This document shows, piece by piece, positions 1 through 6,029 of a DNA stretch of 6,047 nucleotides. Under the pieces are notes generated by a model. It searched no databases, was not told the DNA's origin, and was given only the letters and a program-made list of their open reading frames with translations. Both the position numbers and the translations under genes were made by a program. Position 1 is the first letter of the stretch. Each line of letters begins with the position of its first letter. This stretch comes from Schlesneria sp. (GTDB lineage: Bacteria; Planctomycetota; Planctomycetia; Planctomycetales; Planctomycetaceae). The stretch is taken from positions 1-6,047 of the forward strand of contig JANXOO010001339.1 in the NCBI GenBank assembly GCA_025353525.1. Direction: 5' to 3'.

Positions 1-2314
1 CGACCATTCGGATGGCTGCCACACGAATCTGCGAGTCGGGCGGACAGACCATTCGCAGCGGCGGCAACGATCCTTGCGCCTGCTTTTTGGCGGTCATCAC
101 GAGTGCGGCGGCCCGCTGCGGATCGTAAGGAGGTTCTTCGATCAATCGATTGTGGCCGTACCCGACGCTCGGGAACGGCGTTGCCGCCAACCGGACGAGA
201 TTTGTTTTAGCATTATCGGGAATCATCGCGCGAATGAATTCGTCGCGAGGTATCGCCAGCGTGAGTGCTCGCCTTAACTGGGTGTCGCGCAGCGGCACCG
301 AATGCGGATTGAACAGAATCATGTGCGAGACCGGCAACGTATAGGGTATGACGAAAAACCGGTTATCGTCCTGAAGCCCGTTCAGGTCCCGGAAGTCGAC
401 ACGTGGAATGCCCGCGATTTCGCCCCGCAAAAGCCCCTGAAGGGCTCGATCCCAGGATTCGTATCGGACGGTTACGATCTCGTCGACATGACGGGTTTTT
501 GCCATCGTGACGTGTGGCCGAACCCGGTGATAGACAACCTTTTCCGGATCGCGTTCAAATTCGTAAAACCGCTGTCGCCCCGCCGTTGGCAACGCACCGG
601 GTTCGAGATCCGGGTTAAGTCCCCGCGACTCTTCATCGAGAGTGACCGGGAACTGAAACAGTGCTTCGAGTCGCAACGGCAGGCGTCGAAATTGAATTGA
701 GAACTGTGAGGGTGACTGCACCGAGATCCGCTCGATGGTTCCCGACAATCGCTCGTCGTACGTCGAACGCGCGGGATCGATCTTGCCTGACAACTCGCTG
801 AAAATGTCTGCCGAAGTCATCAGAGGCCGCGCTTCCCAATCGGCGCGTTTCAATCGCAAATTGAATTGCACATTCCGGCCAAGGTCCTTCGGTTCCCATG
901 ACTCCAGAATCGTTGATCGGTATCGCACGCCACGTTCGTCGACGCGTACCGGCTCGAAGATCTTCTGTTCGGTCAATGATTTTGCGAACAGGTCGGCGTC
1001 TGCTTCGAACGGAAAGCTGGTCCGTTCACCGGGCAAACGCAGTAATCCCAGTCGGACACTCTGATACTTGTCGTTGAGTTCGCGATGCGCATCTTTCAGG
1101 CCGGGCGTCTCGGGCCAGATTCGGGCCGCACGATCAACGGTCCTGGCGGCGAGGGCCGCATCCCCTGCTGACGCTGCGGCTCGAGCGATCGAGATCGTGT
1201 CGTTCGTTCGGGCAATCAGATCGGACTTCCATTTCCCCGCGATCAAGTGCTGCGGTTCACGAGCTGTAAGGCGACCCAGATAGAAACGTGCCTGTCGAAA
1301 GTCTTTGCGTTCTGTGACAGCGGCAATCAGGTGATCGACGACCTGCCCGATGCGTTCTGAGAGGCCTGGAAATGCCCGATTGCGATCCCACAGATCTTCC
1401 AGAATTCGAAGTCCCGATTCGTGGTCGCCTTTCGCAGAACGAATCCCCGCGTCAGCAAACAGCAGTCGTTGATACGTCTCATCGAACCCGGGCCAGGACT
1501 TGCCCAATTTGAGCGGAGCTTGTTCGGGAACGGTATACCGCAAACGATCTTCTTCAGAAGCGGCGGCGGCCTCGTCGCTTTTGAGCGTTTCGTACGCATC
1601 CTTCAATCGAAGGTTATTCTCGCGGTGCCGACGATCAACGAGCAACAGCAGATCGTATGCAGGTGGAATTAGTTCTTCTTCGATCAGCAAATTCGTTCGA
1701 TTCAGAACCAGATCTTCAAAGTATTCGATCTTTTGAATCAGTTTTGTTTCGATCGTATAGTCCGCTTCGCGGTCCGGACCCGGATCGATCAGCGTCAGGG
1801 GGATTCGCAAGTATTGCCTGCGTCGTTCTGACAGTCGTTCTTCTCCCTGCGCATATCCTGCTTTCCCTTTAAGGTATCGCTCGTATTCGGCATTGAGTTT
1901 GACAAGTGTCGTCGGGCGCCATCCAATGGGCTCGACGACCAGGACTTCTGAATTCTTGAGGATGATCCAGTCGAATGGCTTCGCCGTCAGGAACTCTTCG
2001 GCACTCGGAAGCTCCATTTCAGAGTATTCAGGCAGGACGATTTCGCCCTCGGCATCCTTCTCGGTCGACTTCCGCTTGTCCTGATTCGGCCGAATCAATC
2101 CCTTGCTTTTCAGATCATCGGCGGCGCCTGCGGTTTTAGACAGCCCGATCACAAAGATCAGAAAAATCAGTGCCCAAACCAGACCCTGTTTGTCAGTCGA
2201 GCGAACGTCGCCGTCAGCACTCCGCGTGAGACACATTCCACGTGTGACGTTTGACGCGTGCGTCCGCCTGTTCGCATTGCGATCGATGAATCGGTCCGGC
2301 ACATCGTTCATCAT
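1..2314 (-). CDS. ABC transporter substrate-binding protein, family 5 (oligopeptide/solute binding), with long N-terminal extension; 3' end cut by window
   Basis: The frame is open from ATG at 2314 to the window edge, giving 771 complete codons with no stop; the C-terminus is missing. Residues 43-65 form one hydrophobic segment ending in TAGAA, a likely signal peptide or anchor, preceded by an unusually long 42-residue polar leader. Residues 66-260 are charged and unrecognised. Residues 275-415 are helical and alanine-rich with TPR-like character (for example GDHESGLRILEDLW at 296-309 and RKDFRQARFYLGRL at 336-349). From about 420 the SBP_bac_5 pattern appears: ILESWEPKDLGRNVQFNLR at 469-487, TSADIF at 500-505, LRRALTLAIPRDEF at 680-693 and YDPQRAAALV at 730-739. 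Family 5 proteins bind peptides, nickel or sugars for ABC importers; peptide is favoured here because an oligopeptidase gene precedes it. ATG occurs twice in tandem (codons 1-2); M27 (2236) is an alternative start. An in-frame TGA lies upstream. Family assignment is firm; ligand is inferred. Confidence 0.85.
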   Translation of the reverse strand, partial: MMNDVPDRFIDRNANRRTHASNVTRGMCLTRSADGDVRSTDKQGLVWALIFLIFVIGLSKTAGAADDLKSKGLIRPNQDKRKSTEKDAEGEIVLPEYSEMELPSAEEFLTAKPFDWIILKNSEVLVVEPIGWRPTTLVKLNAEYERYLKGKAGYAQGEERLSERRRQYLRIPLTLIDPGPDREADYTIETKLIQKIEYFEDLVLNRTNLLIEEELIPPAYDLLLLVDRRHRENNLRLKDAYETLKSDEAAAASEEDRLRYTVPEQAPLKLGKSWPGFDETYQRLLFADAGIRSAKGDHESGLRILEDLWDRNRAFPGLSERIGQVVDHLIAAVTERKDFRQARFYLGRLTAREPQHLIAGKWKSDLIARTNDTISIARAAASAGDAALAARTVDRAARIWPETPGLKDAHRELNDKYQSVRLGLLRLPGERTSFPFEADADLFAKSLTEQKIFEPVRVDERGVRYRSTILESWEPKDLGRNVQFNLRLKRADWEARPLMTSADIFSELSGKIDPARSTYDERLSGTIERISVQSPSQFSIQFRRLPLRLEALFQFPVTLDEESRGLNPDLEPGALPTAGRQRFYEFERDPEKVVYHRVRPHVTMAKTRHVDEIVTVRYESWDRALQGLLRGEIAGIPRVDFRDLNGLQDDNRFFVIPYTLPVSHMILFNPHSVPLRDTQLRRALTLAIPRDEFIRAMIPDNAKTNLVRLAATPFPSVGYGHNRLIEEPPYDPQRAAALVMTAKKQAQGSLPPLRMVCPPDSQIRVAAIRMV

Positions 2315-2342
2315 TCGACTTTCATCACTCCCGCTTCATCTC
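2311..2342 (-). other. Peptidase/binding-protein junction with two mini-ORFs and stop-start overlaps
   Basis: After the peptidase stop (2345-2343, TGA) comes ATGAAGCGGGAGTGA (2339-2325, codes MKRE), then ATGAAAGTCGAATGA (2325-2311, codes MKVE). The stop of the first overlaps the start of the second (TGATG), and the stop of the second overlaps the ATG of the binding-protein gene (ATGA). A GGGAG sits 13 bases before the ATG at 2314, farther than the usual ribosome binding site spacing. There is no terminator-like hairpin with a T-run, which supports read-through from the peptidase gene. Whether the mini-ORFs are translated is unknown; the overlaps may be chance. Confidence 0.4.
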
Positions 2343-4181
2343 TCAAACGTCCTTCGTTCTGGCGAGGATCTGATCGGCCAGTTCAACGAACTGCCGGACA
2401 CGTTCGGCCACAATCGTCAGGCTCTTCTGCCAGAAATCGGGTTTGCGAAGATCGAAGCCCATCGTCGACAGCACGGCATCTTCGGCGTCGCGGCATCCCG
2501 TTGCGAGCAACAACTGCCGGTACGAATGCGAAAAATCCGATCCGGATTCCTTTCCGATAGCATACACTCCAAGCGACAGCAGGTAACCGAACGTATACGG
2601 AAAGTTATAGAACGGGACGGATGTAATATAGAAATGGAGCTTTGAAACCCAAAATCGCGGGTTCCATCCCCCTTCTGCCAGCCCGTTCAAGTACGCTTCG
2701 CGCTGTGCTTTCTCCATCAATTCGTCAAGTTCTGCGGCGGTCAGTTCTGCGGCTGAACGCCTTCTGTGGAATTCGTCTTCGAACAGAAACCGGGCATGGA
2801 TATTCATCAGAAAAGCAACGGCATCACCGAGCATCCCGTCCAGAATCTGCAGTCGATCGTAATTTGAGCCGGCGTGTTCGAGCCGTTGCTCGCCGAGGAC
2901 CGCTTCGGCGAATGTCGAAGCAGTCTCTGCCAGATTCATCGGATAATCCTGCAAGAACACGGGCTCGTCCCGCAACACCCACGAATGGTAGGCGTGACCC
3001 AGTTCGTGGGCGAGAGTACTCATGCTGTCGGCGCTATTGGTATACGTCATAAAGATGCGCGACTGTCGCGCCGTCGGGAATCCGGTACAGAAACCTCCCT
3101 GCTGTTTCCCTGGCCGATTTCCGGCTTCGACCCACCGGTCGCGCAGTGACATCGTTGCAAAGTCACCCAGTTCAGGGCTGAATGAATGGAACGACCCGAC
3201 GATCCATTCGCACGCCTGATCGTACGAGATTTCGTCAGAGTTGCCCGAGCCAGGCAACTGCGGCAAAGGAGCCCACTGGTCGTACCATGCGAGTTGACCG
3301 ATACCCATCAACTGGGCCTTTTTGGCGAGGTATTGGTTCAACACGCTCTTGTTGGCCGAGATGGTCGACCACATCGTATCGAGCGTCTCGCGCGTCATCC
3401 GGTTTGCTCGCAAAGGAGCCTCAAGGTGATCTTTCAGCCCGATATGCCGATACGCGGTCAGTCTCGTTCCGGCGATATGATTGATGGCATCGGCACAGGT
3501 GTCGGCGATCGTCGACCAGGCATTGTCGAGTGCAAAAAAATTATTCTCACGAACGGTTCGCTGCGGTGAATCGAATTGAACCTGTCCGGGCGAACGAGTG
3601 ACGAGTTTTCCTTTCTCCTGAACCTGCACTTTGAGCGACGACGAGATGCGGTCGAACAGCCGGCCCCAACCGTGAATTCCGTCGACGGCCAGGTCCGCCG
3701 CAAGTAACTCTTGCGATTTCGGCAGCCGCATTTCTGCGTTGCGGCGTCGTGTCACGAGAAAGTAACGGTTACGCTTCAATTCCGGTGCCGCATCGACGAA
3801 TTCGTTAAAATTTGCATCGCTCGCATCGCGAAGTGCGAACTCGACATTCGTTGCAATTTGTTCGCGATCCGGTGAAATGGCAACCAGTTCGGCCTGCAAC
3901 TGACGGTACGATTTGTTCTCGGCATCAGCCGCCGCATAACAGTCGGCGAGTGCTCGAAAATCGGCAGCCGTCGCATCGACAAATTCGTATTCCAGAATCA
4001 ACTGAACCCAGCGGGCAACATTGTCAGGTCGGGAATCGACAGTCGGCAGGGAATCAGTCTCATCAGCCAACCGTCGCAGTCGCAGCTTTAAGCCATCAAG
4101 CTGCTCACGAAATTCGTTTGATGCCGGAGCAGGAGCCAAAGAATCCAGATCCCATTCCTGCGGAAAAGCAATTGTCGCCAT
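2343..4181 (-). CDS. pepF: Oligoendopeptidase F-like M3 family zinc metallopeptidase
   Basis: Complete 612-residue protein, the usual size for bacterial PepF/M3 peptidases. It hydrolyses short peptides in the cytoplasm; no signal peptide is visible, in agreement. The zinc site is HELGH at 392-396 (zinc ligands H392 and H396, catalytic E393), with the third ligand probably E419 in LAETAS. Just before it, GGFCTGFPTARQSRIFMTY (362-380) matches the PepF clade. The C-terminal substrate and transition-state segment is HFYITSVPFYNFPYTFG (516-532), with H516, Y525 and Y529 as likely active-site residues. Residues 1-200 are the charged helical N-terminal region typical of the family. The frame stays open upstream to an ATG at 4553, but ATG 4181 is chosen because MATIAFPQEWDLDSL is a typical PepF beginning and the extra 124 residues look like translated intergenic DNA. 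There is no strong Shine-Dalgarno; GGGG about 12 bases before the start is the best. It is followed after 28 bases by the substrate-binding protein gene, probably in one operon. All catalytic residues are present, so it should be active. Confidence 0.93.
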   Translation of the reverse strand: MATIAFPQEWDLDSLAPAPASNEFREQLDGLKLRLRRLADETDSLPTVDSRPDNVARWVQLILEYEFVDATAADFRALADCYAAADAENKSYRQLQAELVAISPDREQIATNVEFALRDASDANFNEFVDAAPELKRNRYFLVTRRRNAEMRLPKSQELLAADLAVDGIHGWGRLFDRISSSLKVQVQEKGKLVTRSPGQVQFDSPQRTVRENNFFALDNAWSTIADTCADAINHIAGTRLTAYRHIGLKDHLEAPLRANRMTRETLDTMWSTISANKSVLNQYLAKKAQLMGIGQLAWYDQWAPLPQLPGSGNSDEISYDQACEWIVGSFHSFSPELGDFATMSLRDRWVEAGNRPGKQQGGFCTGFPTARQSRIFMTYTNSADSMSTLAHELGHAYHSWVLRDEPVFLQDYPMNLAETASTFAEAVLGEQRLEHAGSNYDRLQILDGMLGDAVAFLMNIHARFLFEDEFHRRRSAAELTAAELDELMEKAQREAYLNGLAEGGWNPRFWVSKLHFYITSVPFYNFPYTFGYLLSLGVYAIGKESGSDFSHSYRQLLLATGCRDAEDAVLSTMGFDLRKPDFWQKSLTIVAERVRQFVELADQILARTKDV

Positions 4182-4205
4182 TGAATCGAAGATCCCCGAA
4201 GTTGT

Positions 4206-4233
4206 CGATCGGTACGTTGAACCCGACCGATTG
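4206..4233. repeat. Inverted repeat CGATCGGT / ACCGATTG overlapping the possible -10 box
   Basis: The arms at 4206-4213 and 4226-4233 are separated by 12 bases. Six positions (ATCGGT/ACCGAT) are perfectly complementary; the seventh pair would be G-U in RNA and the eighth is matched again. Arm centres are 18 bases apart, close to two helical turns, as expected for a dimeric repressor site. It could also fold in the transcript if transcription starts farther upstream. Function is inferred only from symmetry and position. Confidence 0.3.
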
Positions 4234-4235
4234 TA
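4230..4235 (-). promoter_or_regulatory. Possible -10 box (TACAAT) for the peptidase operon
   Basis: On the minus strand TACAAT matches the sigma-70 -10 consensus at five of six positions and lies about 49 bases before the chosen ATG at 4181, implying a leader of roughly 40 bases. The -35 region is weak (TTCATG at a 16-base spacing, three of six matches), so this is tentative. It overlaps the right arm of the inverted repeat at 4206-4233. Confidence 0.25.
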
Positions 4236-4275
4236 GCCATATCTGGCCCGGCATGAACGTCGCCGGCAATAAATG

Positions 4276-4289
4276 TGGCAAAGTTGCCA
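4276..4289. repeat. Inverted repeat TGGCAA-AG-TTGCCA, candidate operator
   Basis: Two perfect six-base arms flank a two-base centre. This compact dyad lies roughly midway between the two divergent starts, 95 bases from the peptidase ATG and 101 bases from the plus-strand ATG. The form suits a helix-turn-helix dimer. There is no T-run after it, so it is unlikely to be a terminator. The cognate regulator, if any, is not in the window. Confidence 0.35.
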
Positions 4290-4378
4290 GTGGAAGATAG
4301 TGGCAGGCCGGTATTCCACGGATGGCTGGCGAAAATCAACCGCGATGGATATTGATAGATGCACTTGAGTACAACACC

Positions 4379-4382
4379 GGAG
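4379..4382 (+). promoter_or_regulatory. Ribosome binding site GGAG that fixes the start at 4390
   Basis: GGAG ends seven bases before ATG 4390, an ideal spacing. It supports this start over later in-frame ATGs and keeps the twin-arginine signal within the protein. Confidence 0.6.
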
Positions 4383-4389
4383 CATCCAC

Positions 4390-5688
4390 ATGACCCGCAT
4401 CGATTCTGTTATCAACCGTCGTTCGTTCATCACCGCGTCGACCGCTGGCCTCGCATCGGCAGGCGGCCTGCTTGCTTTCGGAACCGATCCGGCGTCCGTC
4501 GGATCGACCCCGGACACGACGCCCAGGCGAAAGCCCCGTGTCGCGGCGATCAATTCTGTCTATCGGTTACGCTCACACGCGTATCACATCGCCGGACGAT
4601 TTATTCACGGATACATGCGAGACGGCTTCCACCACCAGCCTCCGTTTGAACTCGTCCGGATGTTCAATCACCAGCAACCGGCTGCCGATCTCGGACCTGG
4701 CGTTTGCGAACAGCACGGAATTGAACTCTGCAAGACGATTCCGCAGGCGCTTGGCGAGAAACATGGACTCGATATCGATGCCATCCTGCTGATCATTGAA
4801 CACGGTGACTATCCGCAAAACGAGCGGCATCAGATCCTTTATCCGCGTTACGAGTTATTCGAGCAGATCGTCGATGTCTTCAAAAAGACTGGACGCAGCG
4901 TCCCTGTTTTTGTCGACAAGCATCTTTCTTACGATCATCGCCTCGCAGCAAAGATGGTTCAGACCGCACGCGATATGAAGTTCGGGCTGATGGCCGGTTC
5001 GTCATTGCCCGTCACCTGGCGTCGCCCGGAAATTGAACCGACAGCGGGCACTCCGTTTAAAGAGGGACTCGTTTGTTTTGGATATGACGGTAAGTCAGTC
5101 GAAGTTTACCTGTTCCATGCCCTGGAAGTTTTGCAGTGCATGATGGAACGCCGCAAAGGAGGCGAGACCGGCGTGAAGTCGGTCCAATTCCTTCAAGGTG
5201 ACGCAGTCTGGGAGGCGGGGGACGAAGAACGGTGGTCCTGGCGACTTCTTGACGCGGCACTCGCGCGGTGCCCCAGCAAGAATACGGGGCCGATTCGGGA
5301 AAATGTATTGACCCCACAGGCCCTGCTGGTCGAATACGAAGATGGAACGACGGGTGCCGCACTGAACCTGTACGAGCAAACGTCGGACTTCGGGTTCGCG
5401 GCAACCGTCGAAGGCTGGTCGGAAACCCTGTCGACGTGTTTCTATTTGCCGGCACCACCCGGTGCCCGGTTCTTCGATCCGCTGACGTTTAATATCGAGA
5501 AGTTTTTTGCATCCGGGACGCCTCCCTATCCTGTCGAGCGCACGCTTTTGACGAGCACGATGACCGACCTGGCGATGCAGTCGCTCGAAGAAGGAAGTAA
5601 AGTCATCACGAATCCGGCTCTCGGAGTGAAATACCTGGCACCCAAAGACAGCGGTTTCTTTCGAGGCCCGTATACAGATGCAGGCTGA
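4390..5688 (+). CDS. Tat-exported Gfo/Idh/MocA-like protein with degenerate cofactor-binding motifs
   Basis: Complete 432-residue protein. The N-terminus has a twin-arginine signal: NRRSFI at 9-14 (R10, R11) then an Ala/Gly/Leu-rich hydrophobic stretch to about residue 31, so folded export is expected. The mature part follows the plan of Gfo/Idh/MocA oxidoreductases: a first strand RVAAINSV (50-57), an EQHGIELCKTIPQAL segment (107-121), DIDAILLIIEHGDYPQNERH (128-147), PVFVDKHLS (172-180) at the position of the family's EKP motif, and a C-terminal ERTLLTSTMTDLAMQSL (383-399) followed by NPALGVKY. H243 in LFHALEVL lies where the family usually carries a conserved His. The glycine-rich GxGxxG dinucleotide loop expected near residues 54-60 is absent and EKP reads DKH, keeping only K177. 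NAD(P)-dependent activity is therefore doubtful; a binding or altered catalytic role is possible. The substrate cannot be told from sequence. Gfo/Idh-like Tat proteins are common in planctomycetes, which fits the likely host. Good GGAG seven bases upstream. Confidence 0.85.
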   Translation: MTRIDSVINRRSFITASTAGLASAGGLLAFGTDPASVGSTPDTTPRRKPRVAAINSVYRLRSHAYHIAGRFIHGYMRDGFHHQPPFELVRMFNHQQPAADLGPGVCEQHGIELCKTIPQALGEKHGLDIDAILLIIEHGDYPQNERHQILYPRYELFEQIVDVFKKTGRSVPVFVDKHLSYDHRLAAKMVQTARDMKFGLMAGSSLPVTWRRPEIEPTAGTPFKEGLVCFGYDGKSVEVYLFHALEVLQCMMERRKGGETGVKSVQFLQGDAVWEAGDEERWSWRLLDAALARCPSKNTGPIRENVLTPQALLVEYEDGTTGAALNLYEQTSDFGFAATVEGWSETLSTCFYLPAPPGARFFDPLTFNIEKFFASGTPPYPVERTLLTSTMTDLAMQSLEEGSKVITNPALGVKYLAPKDSGFFRGPYTDAG

Positions 5689-5741
5689 CGCTTCGACCCG
5701 GTTTTCAAAAAGCGACAACAAAGCAGCGTAAGGATCGGCGC

Positions 5742-5837
5742 ATGAACAATCGTCGCAAGTTGCTGACATGCCAGTGGATTTCTCCAGGGCGAATCGTCGA
5801 AAGAGGACGTGAACCACAAGGCACACAGACACAGTGA
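5742..5837 (+). CDS. Possible 31-residue small ORF or decayed 5' end of a gene
   Basis: The ORF starts MNNRRKLLT and ends QGTQTQ before TGA at 5835-5837. AAGGA at 5730-5734 precedes the ATG by seven bases, a better ribosome binding site than either minus-strand gene in this window has. The product is basic and polar, with no membrane segment and no family I recognise. Its second half overlaps the A/C/G-rich tract, whose translation does not look like real protein. The start and binding site could be the remnant of a lost gene, or chance. It lies 53 bases after the Tat protein gene on the same strand. Confidence 0.2.
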   Translation: MNNRRKLLTCQWISPGRIVERGREPQGTQTQ

Positions 5838-5855
5838 AGACAAGCAAGAAAAGGC
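5811..5855. repeat. Degenerate A/C/G-rich tract of the accompanying-ACAC/ACAG type
   Basis: The plus strand is nearly free of T here and carries GAACCACAAGGCACACAGAC followed by ACAGTGAAGACAAGCAAG. Short ACA/CACA/AGACA units recur imperfectly. From memory, similar intergenic tracts (ACCACAAAGGCACAAAGACAC-like) recur in many planctomycete and related genomes and create false ORFs rich in Leu, Cys, Phe and Val on the other strand, as seen here (SLCLCALWF). This window holds a single copy, so repetition in the genome is inferred, not seen. Confidence 0.3.
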
Positions 5856-5983
5856 GAATCCGCATCATGGGAGGGCGAGGCTTCGACCGAGCCGCCACGT
5901 CGCTGCGTCTCCCTACATGTCAAAGACCAATAACGAATTCCTCATCCCGAAACAAACGCCCACTCCAACACAATGAACGGGCG

Positions 5984-5995
5984 GATTTCGAAATC
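5984..5995. repeat. Perfect 12-bp palindrome GATTTCGAAATC
   Basis: The sequence equals its own reverse complement over twelve bases. It ends 28 bases before the TATAGT box at 6024, a position where an activator or repressor could act on a promoter reading rightwards. It has no spacer, so it is more likely a protein-binding site than an RNA hairpin. Confidence 0.35.
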
Positions 5996-6020
5996 GTCGG
6001 TATTTTGAGCGTTTGGAAAC

Positions 6021-6029
6021 TGGTATAGT
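6021..6029 (+). promoter_or_regulatory. Possible extended -10 promoter (TGGTATAGT) reading out of the window
   Basis: TATAGT at 6024-6029 matches the sigma-70 -10 consensus at five of six positions and is preceded by TG at the extended -10 spacing. The nearest -35-like hexamer, TTGAGC at 6005-6010, is only 13 bases away, too close for a normal pair, so the extended -10 would have to carry the promoter. No start codon with a ribosome binding site follows within the window. Confidence 0.3.

Larger units (their letters stand above)
4182..4389. promoter_or_regulatory. Divergent intergenic region between the peptidase and the Tat-signal protein gene
   Basis: These 208 bases separate two genes read away from each other, so they must hold the start signals of both. 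A possible -10 box for the peptidase and two inverted repeats are listed separately. No convincing sigma-70 -35/-10 pair was found for the plus-strand gene; ATATTGATAGAT around 4349-4360 is AT-rich and at a plausible distance but is a poor match. A minus-strand reading frame runs through the region in phase with the peptidase, but its translation has no recognisable protein character. Confidence 0.5.

Noticed and set aside
633..899. Minus-strand 88-codon frame inside the binding-protein gene
   Set aside because: It is a shifted frame within the long open frame that carries the SBP family 5 pattern continuously through this stretch. No frameshift is needed.
2103..2645. 180-codon plus-strand frame
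   Set aside because: It spans the junction of two clear minus-strand genes and its product has no recognisable features, so it is an antisense shadow.
4182..4553. Extension of the peptidase frame by 124 codons to an ATG at 4553
   Set aside because: The extra residues are rich in Arg, Cys and Trp with no peptidase character, run through the divergent intergenic region and overlap the Tat protein gene. A typical PepF N-terminus begins at 4181.
5689..5714. Possible terminator hairpin CGCTT...AAGCG after the Tat protein gene
   Set aside because: Only five base pairs around a 16-base loop, with no T-run after it.
5870..5896. GGCT-TCGACCG-AGCC hairpin
   Set aside because: The stem is four to five pairs with no T-run, which is common by chance at this GC content.
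5095..5898. 267-codon minus-strand frame opposite the Tat protein gene
   Set aside because: It is a shadow of the plus-strand gene for most of its length, and its beginning comes from the T-poor tract. It shows no domain or plausible composition.
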